DNA from: Oscillospiraceae bacterium
GTDB lineage: Bacteria; Bacillota; Clostridia; Oscillospirales; Oscillospiraceae
Direction: 5' to 3'
NCBI GenBank assembly: GCA_902767395.1
Contig: CACXHI010000136.1
Span: 1 to 29,067, forward strand
Length of the DNA stretch: 29,067 nt
The notes under the pieces are model-generated. The model did not search any database. It had not been told where the DNA came from and saw nothing but the letters and a program-made list of their open reading frames with translations. Below, piece by piece: positions 1-7,936 of the stretch (position 1 is its first letter; every line of letters begins with the position of its first letter). A program made the position numbers and the translations under genes.

Positions 1-2
1 CG

Positions 3-1256
3 AAGGACGAGACCACCGTGGAAAACGGCAACGTGACGATTGCTCTGTCGGACGACGTTGCGACCACCAACGGCCTGTTCACCGTGACCTATGATCCCGA
101 GGTCCTGACCTATGTGGACGCGCTCTCCGAGCTGCCCTACGTCTCCATCCACCACGAGATCATCAAGCCCGCTGACGTCGGCAACGAAGGCGAGGAGCCT
201 GATCCCGAGGAGCCCGCTCCTGAGGAGCCTGATCCCGAGGAGCCCGCGAAGGACAGCGGCGTGATCACCGTGGCCTACGCCTCCGTCGAGGAAATCGCTG
301 CCGAGGACGTCATTGCTTCCTTGAACTTCACCTACGACGAGACCGTGGATCTGGACACCGTCGTGACCGTCAAGGTTCTGGAGCGCAACGATAATCTGGC
401 TGTGGAAGAGGATGCTCTGGACATCGTCCTGAAGGCCGCCCCCGCTGTGCATGAGCACGCCTACGGCGAGCCCGAGTGGACTTGGACCGAGGACCTCACC
501 TCCGCGACTGCGACCTTCACCTGCGAGTGCGGTGACGTGCAGACCGTTGAGGACAACGAGATCGACGAGGAAGTCACCACGGAAGCCCGCCCGCACGTTG
601 CCGGCGAGAAGACCCTGACTGCCTCTGTCGAGTTCAACGGCGAGACCTACACCGACACCAAGACGGTGGAGATCGAAGCCCTGCCTTGCCCCTGCGAGAA
701 CTTCGAGGATATGCCCGAGGTCGGCACGCCCGAGCATGAGGCGATTGACTGGGCTTACACCCATGAGCCCTATCAGATCACTGCCGGTATGGATGCAACT
801 CACTTCGGCACCGACCTGATCGTCACCCGTGCGCAGGCCATGACCTTCCTGTGGGCCGCGATGGATAAGCCCGAGCCCAAGGCCACCACCAGCATGTTCA
901 CCGACGTGAAGGTGAGCAAGTGGTACTTCAAGCCCATCACCTGGGCGGTGGAGAACGGCATCACCGCCGGTACCGGCAACAACAAGTTCTCCCCGAACAA
1001 GACCTGCACGCACGCTGAGATGATTCAGTTCCTGTACGCGACCTTCGGCAAGCCCGAGACCAACATCGAGAATCCGTATACCAACCTCGGCAAGAAGTGG
1101 TATAAGAATGCTGCGATCTGGGCCTACGAGAAGGGCATCGAGAGAGGCGAGAACGGCGAGTTCGACGCCAACGCTCCCTGCACGCGTGCAACCACGGTCC
1201 TGTACATCTACCGTGCTCTCACGGGTCAGGGCCTGCCCGAGCTGCCTGAGGAATAA
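3..1256 (+). CDS. SLH-domain surface protein, 5'-truncated by window edge
   Basis: The reading frame is open to the left edge, so the signal peptide and N-terminus are missing; the first in-frame GTG (position 18) is unlikely to be the true start. Counting from that GTG, residues about 1-135 look like a cohesin-type beta-sandwich (alternating strands, FTVTYDPEVLTYVDA), interrupted by an acidic Pro/Glu linker at 59-76. Residues 145-222 form a second module with an HxY...W.W start and a CxC pair, of a kind seen in gut Firmicute surface proteins. Three SLH repeats follow at about 227-281, 293-345 and 352-404 (FTDV, WAVENGITAG, TRAQAMTFLW). SLH triplets bind pyruvylated secondary cell-wall polymer, so the protein should be secreted and wall-anchored by its C-terminus. 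The SLH block resembles that of the large gene ending at 15389. The cohesin assignment is by pattern only; ligand unknown. Confidence 0.85.
   Translation, partial: KDETTVENGNVTIALSDDVATTNGLFTVTYDPEVLTYVDALSELPYVSIHHEIIKPADVGNEGEEPDPEEPAPEEPDPEEPAKDSGVITVAYASVEEIAAEDVIASLNFTYDETVDLDTVVTVKVLERNDNLAVEEDALDIVLKAAPAVHEHAYGEPEWTWTEDLTSATATFTCECGDVQTVEDNEIDEEVTTEARPHVAGEKTLTASVEFNGETYTDTKTVEIEALPCPCENFEDMPEVGTPEHEAIDWAYTHEPYQITAGMDATHFGTDLIVTRAQAMTFLWAAMDKPEPKATTSMFTDVKVSKWYFKPITWAVENGITAGTGNNKFSPNKTCTHAEMIQFLYATFGKPETNIENPYTNLGKKWYKNAAIWAYEKGIERGENGEFDANAPCTRATTVLYIYRALTGQGLPELPEE
192..247 (+). repeat. 30-bp period tandem repeat encoding Pro/Glu linker
   Basis: A 26-base stretch starting at 192 recurs exactly at 222 (period 30). 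It encodes the alternating EEPDPEEPAP linker inside the surface protein. Such in-frame repeats readily change copy number by slippage, which would lengthen or shorten the loop. Confidence 0.85.
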
Positions 1257-1314
1257 GATCCTCTGCACCGGACCGTCGGCGTATGATTTGCGCCAACGAT
1301 GACAGCATAATCCC

Positions 1315-1340
1315 GCCCGGAGCGGTCCCCCGCTCCGGGC
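1315..1340 (+). other. GC-rich hairpin after SLH gene
   Basis: An 11-bp perfect stem (1315-1325 with 1330-1340) with a 4-base loop lies 58 bases past the stop codon. No T-run follows, so it is probably not itself a terminator; it may protect the 3' end or assist the terminator 18 bases further on. Confidence 0.6.
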
Positions 1341-1357
1341 AACCGAAAAACCAACTG

Positions 1358-1390
1358 CGAGCATGGCCGCCTGCGGCCATGCTCGTTTTT
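1358..1390 (+). terminator. intrinsic terminator of SLH gene
   Basis: A 13-bp inverted repeat (1358-1370 with 1373-1385; the innermost bases would open to make a loop) is followed at once by TTTTT at 1386-1390. This is a strong rho-independent terminator isolating the SLH gene from the next unit. Confidence 0.9.
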
Positions 1391-1413
1391 AATGGGCAAG
1401 TATTCGATCCTAC

Positions 1414-1442
1414 TTGCTTTTTTTCTGCTTGTGTGGTATTAT
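1414..1442 (+). promoter_or_regulatory. extended -10 promoter for DUF2207-mnmA unit
   Basis: TTGCTT at 1414-1419 and TATTAT at 1437-1442 are separated by exactly 17 bases, with TGG directly before the -10 (extended -10 TGn). It lies between the upstream terminator and the start codon at 1497, so it should drive the DUF2207-like gene and probably mnmA and the gene after it. Confidence 0.75.
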
Positions 1443-1496
1443 AGATTGAATCATTGCAGTCAAATGGGGAAAGATGAAGACAAGGGAGGTGCGCGT

Positions 1497-3359
1497 ATGC
1501 GGAAGCTCTGGCGGTTTGCGGTTGGCTTGGTGTTGCTGATCCTGCTGACGGCGACGGTCTTTGCCGATGAATCCTCGGTGACCGGTCTGCGAACGGACTG
1601 CGTTTTGGAGTCGGACGGCGCCTGCACATTCACCCTGACGGTGGAGCTGGACTTTGCACCCGGCACGGAGGGCTTCTCCATTCCGATCTCTCCCGCGGCG
1701 AAGGACGTGACCTGCTCTTTTCCCGGCTACCGTCTGTCGAATGGAACGGGTTACCGGCTGATTCAGCTCGACGGAAAGCTTTCCGGGCCGACGGAACTGA
1801 CGGTCAACTACCGTGTGGCGGAAACCGTTACCGGGACCGGCGACGGACAGCTTTTGCAGCTCGAACTGCTCTATCCCGGCTGGACCTGCCCCATCAAGGG
1901 CTATGAGGTTCACGTTCAGCTTCCGGGAAGCTTTTCCTCCATGCCGACCTTTCTCTCCGGCTATTATCGGGATTTGATCGACAATTACATGGAAATCTCC
2001 ATCCATGAGGGCGTCATCGACGCCGTATTGAACGAAAAACAGGTGCTCCGGGACCATGAGGCCATGTCCATGACGCTGGAGCTGCCCACGGATTTCTTTG
2101 ATCTTCGCTTTTTGGCAGGCAAGACGGTCCGCACGGATCGGATGCTCTTTCTCGGCCTTCTGGCGCTGGCCGCGCTCTACTGGCTGGCGTTTCTGCGGAA
2201 TCTGCCCCTGCCGCCCAAGCGACAGGCCATGCCGCCCGAGGGCGGAAACGCCGGCTTGGTTCCCTATTTGCTCACGGAGCAGGATCCCGATCTGGCCCTG
2301 ATGGTGGTGCAGTGGGCCTCGCTGGGCTATCTCACCATCTCCCGCTCCCGTAAGGGTCGGATCTGGCTGTCCCGCCAGATCGACATGGGTAACGAGCGCA
2401 AGCGCTTCGAGGGCGAGGTGTTCCAGACCCTTTTCTCCCGGGGCGACCACTGCGACGTGCGCAGTGCGGAGTTCCTCAAGGCCCGCCGCGTCGCCGTGGA
2501 GCAGGGGCGTGGGTTCTGGCGCAGTCGCGTCTATTCGCCTAAGGCCGGGCCGACCGTGGTTCTGCGGGCGCTGGCGCTGGCCGCCGGCTTCGCAATCTGC
2601 CTTGCCTGCTTTGATCTCTGGGTCGCGTCCAAGAGCTGGCGCTGGTTTTTGATTCCGCCTCTTTCCCTGCTGGGAACCCTGTGTTGCTGGGCCGTGCAGC
2701 AGGTGGGCGGCTTCCTGCTGCGGCGGCACAGCCTTCGCACGGCCCTGCTTGCGGCGCTTTCCACGGTGCTCCTGCTTCTGACGGGACGGAAGGCCGGGCT
2801 GACCGGGATGATGGGCCTGAATCTGCTTGCGCAGCTCGCCGTGGGCCTGCTGCTCCGCTGCGGCGGACGCAGAACCAAGGGCGGCATCGCCCTCGGCGCG
2901 GAGCTTCTGGGCTATCGCCGCTATCTGCTCTCCGCCTCCTCCGGCCGCCTACGCTCCAATCTGGAGGCGGACCCCCAGTTCTTCTACCGCGTCCTGCCCT
3001 TCGCGGATGCCCTTCAAGTGGGCAGAATCTTTGCCAGCGGCTTTGACCGCACCCGGCTGGAGGACTGCGACTGGCTCCGCTGGGAGGGGAAAGAACTGCA
3101 CACCGCGCTGGGCTTTTACGCCCGCTACCGCCGTCTGATGGCAGGGCTGCGCGGCGAACGGGACCCGGAGGCGCCGAGACACGTCAAGTCCCGGCAGCCG
3201 CCCGTTTCGACGCGGATGGAGATGCCGGCGCCCAAGCCGAAGGAGCGCACCGGCACGGCGCAGCCCCGTCCACACGGGGCCGCGTCCCGCCCAAACGGAA
3301 CGAGAACCCGCCAGAATAACGCCCGGCGCAGCGCCGGGAGAACAGGAGACCGCCGATGA
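1497..3359 (+). CDS. DUF2207-type predicted membrane protein
   Basis: 620 aa. The ATG at 1497 is chosen because GGGAGG lies 7 bases upstream and a signal peptide starts there (MRKLWRFAVGLVLLILLTA, cut likely after VFA). An earlier in-frame start at 1392 overlaps the promoter and is rejected. Residues about 25-210 are an extracytoplasmic beta-rich region, then a TM at about 214-233, a cytoplasmic winged-helix-like segment (DLALMVVQWASLGYLTISRS), four more hydrophobic segments between about 356 and 456, a second cytoplasmic part with the LGYRRYLL and FYRVLPFADALQVG pattern typical of DUF2207 (YciQ-like) proteins, and a basic, proline-rich tail. Function of the family is unknown. Its stop codon overlaps the mnmA start (ATGA), so the two are translationally coupled. 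Family assignment rests on pattern and topology. Confidence 0.85.
   Translation: MRKLWRFAVGLVLLILLTATVFADESSVTGLRTDCVLESDGACTFTLTVELDFAPGTEGFSIPISPAAKDVTCSFPGYRLSNGTGYRLIQLDGKLSGPTELTVNYRVAETVTGTGDGQLLQLELLYPGWTCPIKGYEVHVQLPGSFSSMPTFLSGYYRDLIDNYMEISIHEGVIDAVLNEKQVLRDHEAMSMTLELPTDFFDLRFLAGKTVRTDRMLFLGLLALAALYWLAFLRNLPLPPKRQAMPPEGGNAGLVPYLLTEQDPDLALMVVQWASLGYLTISRSRKGRIWLSRQIDMGNERKRFEGEVFQTLFSRGDHCDVRSAEFLKARRVAVEQGRGFWRSRVYSPKAGPTVVLRALALAAGFAICLACFDLWVASKSWRWFLIPPLSLLGTLCCWAVQQVGGFLLRRHSLRTALLAALSTVLLLLTGRKAGLTGMMGLNLLAQLAVGLLLRCGGRRTKGGIALGAELLGYRRYLLSASSGRLRSNLEADPQFFYRVLPFADALQVGRIFASGFDRTRLEDCDWLRWEGKELHTALGFYARYRRLMAGLRGERDPEAPRHVKSRQPPVSTRMEMPAPKPKERTGTAQPRPHGAASRPNGTRTRQNNARRSAGRTGDRR
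3322..3338 (+). other. small GC hairpin just before mnmA ribosome site
   Basis: An inverted repeat CCCGGCGC/GCGCCGGG sits in the last codons of the upstream gene, ending about 5 bases before the GGAG that serves mnmA. It could slow or set translation of mnmA, but the upstream ribosome would melt it; role uncertain. Confidence 0.4.
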
Positions 3360-4444
3360 AGGCCCTGATCGCCATGAGCGGCGGTGTGGATTCCGCTGTC
3401 GCCGCCTATCTGATGCAGCGAGACGGCTGGGACTGCATCGGCTGTACCATGAAGCTTTTTCAGAACGAGGACGCCGGACTTCCCCGCGAAAAGACCTGCT
3501 GCGCCCTCAACGACGTGGAGGATGCCCGGGCCGTGGCCTTCCGCATGGGTATTCCCCACTATGTGTTTAACTTTTCCGACGAGTTCGGGGAAAAGGTCAT
3601 CGAGAAATTTATCCGCGCCTATCAGCAGGGGCGGACGCCGAATCCCTGTATTGATTGTAACCACTATCTCAAGTTCTCCAAGCTCTACCACCGGGCGAGA
3701 GAGCTGGGCTGTGACGCCGTTGTGACCGGACACTACGCCCGGATTGAGGCCGAGGGCGGCCGCTGGCGGCTGAAAAAAGCTCTGGACCCGGATAAGGATC
3801 AGAGCTATGTGCTGTATCATCTCGATCAGGAGCAGTTGGCCCACACCCGTTTCCCCCTCGGCGGCATGACCAAGCCCGAGACCCGGGCCGTCGCGGAGGC
3901 GCAGGGCTTTGTCAACGCCCACAAGCCGGACAGTCAGGACATCTGCTTCGTTCCCGATGGGGACTATGCCCGCGTGATCGAGCTGCGGACCGGTCTTGTC
4001 CCGCCGCCCGGCGACTTTCTGGATCTGTCCGGCCGGGTGCTGGGGCGGCATCGGGGCATTCTGCACTACACCGTCGGCCAGCGCCGGGGGCTGGGGCTTT
4101 CGTTCGATCAGCCCTATTACGTGGTGCGCATCGACCCGAAGGCCAACACCGTGACGCTGGGGCCGAAGGAGGCACTGTTCTCCCGGACGGCCTTTGTGGA
4201 GGACTTTCACTGGATTGCGGGGTTGGCCCCCGCCGCGCCGATCCGCTGTGCGGTCAAGATTCGCTACCGCCACCCCGAGCAGCCCTGCCTGCTCACGCCG
4301 CTGGAGGGCGGCGGGGCGCGGCTGGACTTTGACGAGCCCCAGCGGGCCGTCACGCCCGGCCAGTCCGCCGTGGCCTACGACGGCGACGAGGTGCTCGGCG
4401 GAGGCGAGCTGACGTCGGACACCGCGTCAAAAGTTGTGGATTGA
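3356..4444 (+). CDS. mnmA: tRNA-specific 2-thiouridylase MnmA
   Basis: 362 aa, normal length for the family. MnmA activates U34 of tRNA-Lys, -Glu and -Gln with ATP and transfers sulfur to give 2-thiouridine at the wobble position, in the cytoplasm, with a cysteine desulfurase as sulfur donor. Seen here: the PP-loop SGGVDSAVAA at residues 8-17, the first catalytic cysteine in NPCIDCN (Cys101), the GHYAR substrate motif, and the second catalytic cysteine in DSQDICFVPDG (Cys197), followed by the RGLGL region and a C-terminal beta-barrel. The ATG overlaps the stop of the DUF2207 gene and has GGAG upstream. No desulfurase gene is adjacent in this window, so the partner must be elsewhere. Assignment is secure. 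Confidence 0.97.
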   Translation: MKALIAMSGGVDSAVAAYLMQRDGWDCIGCTMKLFQNEDAGLPREKTCCALNDVEDARAVAFRMGIPHYVFNFSDEFGEKVIEKFIRAYQQGRTPNPCIDCNHYLKFSKLYHRARELGCDAVVTGHYARIEAEGGRWRLKKALDPDKDQSYVLYHLDQEQLAHTRFPLGGMTKPETRAVAEAQGFVNAHKPDSQDICFVPDGDYARVIELRTGLVPPPGDFLDLSGRVLGRHRGILHYTVGQRRGLGLSFDQPYYVVRIDPKANTVTLGPKEALFSRTAFVEDFHWIAGLAPAAPIRCAVKIRYRHPEQPCLLTPLEGGGARLDFDEPQRAVTPGQSAVAYDGDEVLGGGELTSDTASKVVD

Positions 4445-4460
4445 AAAGCTCCGAAGCTTT

Positions 4461-4495
4461 CAACGTTCCATTTTCAACCTTCAGTTCCGATTCCC
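4461..4495 (+). repeat. degenerate 7-bp-period tract after mnmA
   Basis: Five pyrimidine-rich heptads can be lined up from 4461 (CAACGTT, CCATTTT, CAACCTT, CAGTTCC, GATTCCC). The period is visible but weak. The rest of the 142-base gap holds only short inverted repeats (4445-4460 and around 4500-4525) and the AGGAGG-like ribosome site of the next gene; no convincing promoter or terminator is seen. Confidence 0.4.
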
Positions 4496-4586
4496 CAGCG
4501 CTGCCGGAAACCGCAGCGGTTGGAACCGTTCCCCATTATCGTAAGCTCCATTCTCAGGATGCAACAAAAAGGAGGTATCCCTCTGT

Positions 4587-6062
4587 ATGAGTTCATTTAA
4601 CGGAAACACCAAGGGCGCGCGTTACGCGTCCGGTGCGAAACAGCGGCGCCGCAGCGCCGGAGCCGGCGTTCAGATTCTGGTTTCCCTGCTTTTGCTTCTG
4701 GATCTGTTCCTGCTCTATACCATCATCATGCAGCTCACCCACCAGCAAAAGGCGTTTGAGGCCAGCCAGACGGTCAACCTTGCCCTGCTTGCTGCGTTTG
4801 CCATCGGCGCGGTGGCGCTGATCTACGCCATGCTCCGCACCAACGCTTGGATGCGGACGCTCTGCATCCTGCTGATCTGCGCCGTGTTCTACCTGATTTT
4901 TGCCTTTTCTCAGGTGCCGACGGTCAAAAAATACCGCGAGCTGTGGATTTCAACCGCGTGGTCTACCATGCGGCATCAGGGCCTTGCGACCTATTACCTG
5001 CCGGAATCCGTCGTCAAGTTCGTGACCGAGCGGGAGCAGGCGGGACGCGAGGCGCAGGTCGGCGTCAACACCGGCGATTTGACCGAGGTGGAGGAAAAGC
5101 GGGAGGAATGGCTGAATAACCCGGAAAAGGGCGTCGGCCTCGCCAAGCCCGACGAGCATTTCGAGGAACTGACCGACGAGCAGAAGCGCTTCTACGGCCT
5201 GTTTTATGAGCTTGACACCCAGCGCACAGAGGCGTGGTTCCGCGAGCATCCCGAGGCGCTGGCGAATGGATATGAGCATATTCTGGTCAACGAATCCAGC
5301 CTGAACCGGGAGGGCACCTCCCTGCGCACCAAGCTGGACGAAAAGGTGCTTGCGATTGACGTGGAGAATCAAATCCTGATTCTGGAGGTGGACTGCGACG
5401 GCTCCCGCGGTGTGATGGCAATTGCCAAGGACAACAGCCGCCTGCACCTCTACCCGGCGGCCTATATCGGGGACTACGGCGAGACGGCGGGCTCCATTGC
5501 CAAGCGCAACGGCGGCATCCTCTCCATGACCGGCTCCGGCTTCGTGGATCTGGACAAGGACGGGAACCCCGGTCTGGGCAACGGCGGCCTGATTGCAGGC
5601 TGGGCCATGTGCAACGGCAAGACCTACGGAGATCATTATTCCTGGGGCTACAAGCGGATGGAGCTGCATGAGGACAACTGGTTCTATATCCGTGACTCCT
5701 TTGACCGCGTGAGCGAAGGAACCACCGACGCGATGGAGTTCACGCCCGCCCTGATTATCAACGGGCAGAAGCTGGACCCCGGCGTCTGGACAAGCGAGAA
5801 CCCCCGCGCCGCCATTGGACAGTCTGTGCGCGGCGAGATTCTGATGCTCTGCGTCGAGGGACGGAGCCTTTCCTCCCCCGGATGCAGCGTGGAGATCTGC
5901 GCCGACGTGATGCTTCGCCACGACGGCCTGACCGCGCTCAACTGCGACGGCGGCACCACCGCGATCCTCTGGTATCGCGGCGAGCCGATCATGCGCTGCT
6001 CCAACACCGCCATCCCGCAGGGCCGCACCCTGCCCAACGCGTGGGTCTATCTGGGAGAGTAG
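4587..6062 (+). CDS. membrane-anchored phosphodiester glycosidase (NAGPA) family protein
   Basis: 491 aa with GGAGGT 10 bases before the ATG. A basic N-terminus is followed by three hydrophobic helices (about 28-50, 62-83, 89-108), then a large extracytoplasmic part. The C-terminal domain (about 290-491) matches the NAGPA/phosphodiester glycosidase pattern: a GGILSMTGSGFVD strand, NPRAAIG at 405-411, the LCVEGR strand at 421-426, SVEICADVMLRHDGLTALNCDGGTTA ending at about 459, and the closing LPNAWVYL. Family members hydrolyse phosphodiester-linked sugars, and in Firmicutes are found on exopolysaccharide or wall-polymer precursors; the substrate here is unknown. It follows mnmA by 142 bases on the same strand and ends at a bidirectional terminator. 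Residues 150-290 are not recognised. Confidence 0.82.
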   Translation: MSSFNGNTKGARYASGAKQRRRSAGAGVQILVSLLLLLDLFLLYTIIMQLTHQQKAFEASQTVNLALLAAFAIGAVALIYAMLRTNAWMRTLCILLICAVFYLIFAFSQVPTVKKYRELWISTAWSTMRHQGLATYYLPESVVKFVTEREQAGREAQVGVNTGDLTEVEEKREEWLNNPEKGVGLAKPDEHFEELTDEQKRFYGLFYELDTQRTEAWFREHPEALANGYEHILVNESSLNREGTSLRTKLDEKVLAIDVENQILILEVDCDGSRGVMAIAKDNSRLHLYPAAYIGDYGETAGSIAKRNGGILSMTGSGFVDLDKDGNPGLGNGGLIAGWAMCNGKTYGDHYSWGYKRMELHEDNWFYIRDSFDRVSEGTTDAMEFTPALIINGQKLDPGVWTSENPRAAIGQSVRGEILMLCVEGRSLSSPGCSVEICADVMLRHDGLTALNCDGGTTAILWYRGEPIMRCSNTAIPQGRTLPNAWVYLGE

Positions 6063-6070
6063 GCGAATCA

Positions 6071-6119
6071 TTCAAAACCGACACCGCAGCCCTTTTGGGT
6101 CTGCGGTGTCGGTTTTGAA
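6071..6119. terminator. bidirectional intrinsic terminator
   Basis: A perfect 19-bp inverted repeat (6071-6089 with 6101-6119) with an 11-base loop has A-rich and T-rich outer arms, so it gives a U-run on either strand. It lies between the convergent phosphodiester glycosidase gene and the minus-strand P-loop gene and should end both transcripts. Confidence 0.93.
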
Positions 6120-6120
6120 A

Positions 6121-6582
6121 TTAGGCGTTTCGTCTTGCCGTCTCCGCCTGCTCCAGCACCTCGACGGCCAGCAGGGAGAGGTCTGCGCCGTCGGTGTCCA
6201 GCGTGAGACTGTGGGGGATGTGGTCAAAGCTGCCGCGCTGCCGCTCCAGCATGGCGGCAATGGAGGGCGAGAGCACGCCGTCCGGCATCTGCCGCGCGAA
6301 GCGGACCTTGCTTGTCTCCAGCCTGGAGCGGCACATCACCACGAAGCTGTTCGGCGGAACCAGCGCGAAAAGCCCCGGCTCGGTCAGGATAAAGATTACG
6401 TAGTCCTCCGTGGTTTGCTTCTCCGCCAGAAGAAGCTGGAAGCAATCCACGGCCTCCGGCTCCGTCGGGGCGAGGCGGATATAGTCCCGTCCCGAGAAGA
6501 ATTCGGCGTGAATCTTCTCCATAATGGCCCGCGCGAGGGCCGACTTTCCGGTGCAGCGTTCGCCTGCAATCACAATCAGCAT
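6121..6582 (-). CDS. small P-loop NTPase / kinase-like protein
   Basis: 153 aa starting at an ATG with AGGAG 8 bases upstream. It opens with a strand and Walker A motif, MLIVIAGERCTGKS (P-loop residues 7-14), and then has an all alpha/beta body of the size of small nucleoside- or nucleotide-kinase-like proteins. A strand ending in YVIFILTEPGLFALV near residues 61-75 could be the Walker B-type strand, but no clear specificity motif is visible. It is the last gene of the pepT unit, starting 9 bases past the stop of the LURP-one-related gene and ending directly at the bidirectional terminator. Function unknown; an ATP-dependent kinase or AAA-like role is inference from the P-loop only. Confidence 0.75.
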   Translation of the reverse strand: MLIVIAGERCTGKSALARAIMEKIHAEFFSGRDYIRLAPTEPEAVDCFQLLLAEKQTTEDYVIFILTEPGLFALVPPNSFVVMCRSRLETSKVRFARQMPDGVLSPSIAAMLERQRGSFDHIPHSLTLDTDGADLSLLAVEVLEQAETARRNA

Positions 6583-6591
6583 GGCAATCTC

Positions 6592-7062
6592 CTACGAATT
6601 TGAACATTTCTCCGCGTCAATGGCCAGCACAAAGGCCAGCACGCAGAGCGCGTCGCGTGGATCAACGATATCGAGCACATAGGTATCCGTCCAGTGGAGC
6701 AGCTCCTTCGAGACCGTTGCCACCAGTTGCTCCTGCGCGTCCCGGATGGTATAATCCCAGCCCAGCCAGTTTCCTTCCACCTCCCAGCCCCGAAAGTCGA
6801 TTTCGTAGCGGGGGCGGAAGAAGGAAAGCTCCCGCCGGATTGTGCCGGCGAGCTGGTCGCCAAGCCAGATCTCAAACTGCGGCAGAAAGCGGAAAAGCTT
6901 CTCCCGCACCGTGGCGAGTTCCCTGCCGCCTGCGTCGCTGACGACCAGCTTGTGTCCCCATGCCAGCTTGCCCTGCACGGTGTAGACGGTGCTCCCCGCC
7001 TCGTTGTAGACGTCGTAGCTGTCGAACCATGAAAAGATCCGTTGCTTAAATAGCAGTCTCAT
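6592..7062 (-). CDS. LURP-one-related (LOR/Tubby-like) family protein
   Basis: 156 aa. The ATG at 7062 is preferred over a TTG at 7080 because AAGGAG lies 7 bases before it and because family members begin with the same MRLLFKQRIFSWFDSYDVYN pattern. The rest is a run of short beta-strands (VYTVQGKLAW, HKLVVSD, RFLPQFEIWL, YEIDFRGWEVEG, WDYTIRD) ending in a hydrophobic helix (ALCVLAFVLAIDA), the fold of LURP-one-related/Tubby-like domains. The family has no firm biochemical role in bacteria; relatives in other kingdoms bind membranes. It sits between a three-TM protein and a P-loop protein in the pepT unit, so a membrane-linked role is possible but unproven. Confidence 0.85.
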   Translation of the reverse strand: MRLLFKQRIFSWFDSYDVYNEAGSTVYTVQGKLAWGHKLVVSDAGGRELATVREKLFRFLPQFEIWLGDQLAGTIRRELSFFRPRYEIDFRGWEVEGNWLGWDYTIRDAQEQLVATVSKELLHWTDTYVLDIVDPRDALCVLAFVLAIDAEKCSNS

Positions 7063-7076
7063 TGCCTTCTCCTTAA

Positions 7077-7928
7077 TCAATCCGGAACGGTGATGTTGTT
7101 GGTGAGCAGGGGCAGCAACGCCTCCAGCTCCGTGTTCGGGCCGTTGAGCTCGACAATGCGAATCCCGTCCTCTGACTCCAGCACAACGGCTGCGCGCGCA
7201 GCTCCGTCGGCCACCACCGGGCCGAAGACCCTTGCCGCGCCGGCCTCCGTCATGGGATAGTCCGCGTAATCCAGCTCAGCCTGCTTCTGGAAGCGGTTCG
7301 TGATCCATCCGGCGCTGTCCGCGTGGAAATGCAGGCGCACCGTGGTGGAGCCACAGGTCCAATCGGCTTGGAGCGAGTACTCCAAAAGCGTCCGCGTCCC
7401 GTCCACCTGCTCCGGCGCGGTCACGCGCAGGCCGGATTGATCCAGCGCTTCGACCGTCTGCACGTAGGCCGGAAGCTGGGAGGCGTCCTGCCGACTGTGC
7501 AGCATTTGGAAGCCGAAGAGGGCGAAAGCCGCCAGCAGCGTCACAAGAAAGAGCGCGGCTGCAAAGCGCTTGCTCCGGTCGGAATACGCCTCCCGGCGCT
7601 TGGCGTTCAGGCGGTGGAGCAAGAGGGCCGCCGCAGCCAGCAGACAGGGAAGGGCGACCAGACTGACAAACAGCAGGTCGTCGCGCAGCTCCGACAGGGA
7701 ACCGGCGGGCGGAATCAGGGTGCGGATCAGGGTATAGAGGCAGAACAGGCTGATGATGGAAACCGCGACCAGAAGGTAGGCGCTGCCCATGCGGCGGCTC
7801 TTCTGCGCGTTTTCTCTGCGCTTTTCCTGAGCGGACTGCTCCTGTGCGGCTCGCTCCCGCGCCAGCTTTGCATGCTCTTTGTTGACGGCGCAGCGGACAG
7901 CTTCCGTCGGTTGCTTCCGTTTTCCCAT
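7077..7928 (-). CDS. three-TM membrane protein of unknown function
   Basis: 283 aa; I do not recognise a family. The first 46 residues are strongly charged and helix-forming (KEHAKLARERAAQEQSAQEK), likely a cytoplasmic coiled coil. Three hydrophobic helices follow at about 48-70, 84-104 and 121-143. The last 140 residues look like a soluble alpha/beta domain, placed outside the membrane if the N-terminus is cytoplasmic. The gene begins 8 bases after the pepT stop, with only a weak ribosome site (GAGAA), so its translation is probably coupled to pepT. The downstream LURP-one-related gene starts 14 bases after its stop. A conserved unit of unknown protein, LOR protein and P-loop protein is inferred from spacing alone. 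Confidence 0.75.
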   Translation of the reverse strand: MGKRKQPTEAVRCAVNKEHAKLARERAAQEQSAQEKRRENAQKSRRMGSAYLLVAVSIISLFCLYTLIRTLIPPAGSLSELRDDLLFVSLVALPCLLAAAALLLHRLNAKRREAYSDRSKRFAAALFLVTLLAAFALFGFQMLHSRQDASQLPAYVQTVEALDQSGLRVTAPEQVDGTRTLLEYSLQADWTCGSTTVRLHFHADSAGWITNRFQKQAELDYADYPMTEAGAARVFGPVVADGAARAAVVLESEDGIRIVELNGPNTELEALLPLLTNNITVPD

Positions 7929-7936
7929 GTGCGTTC

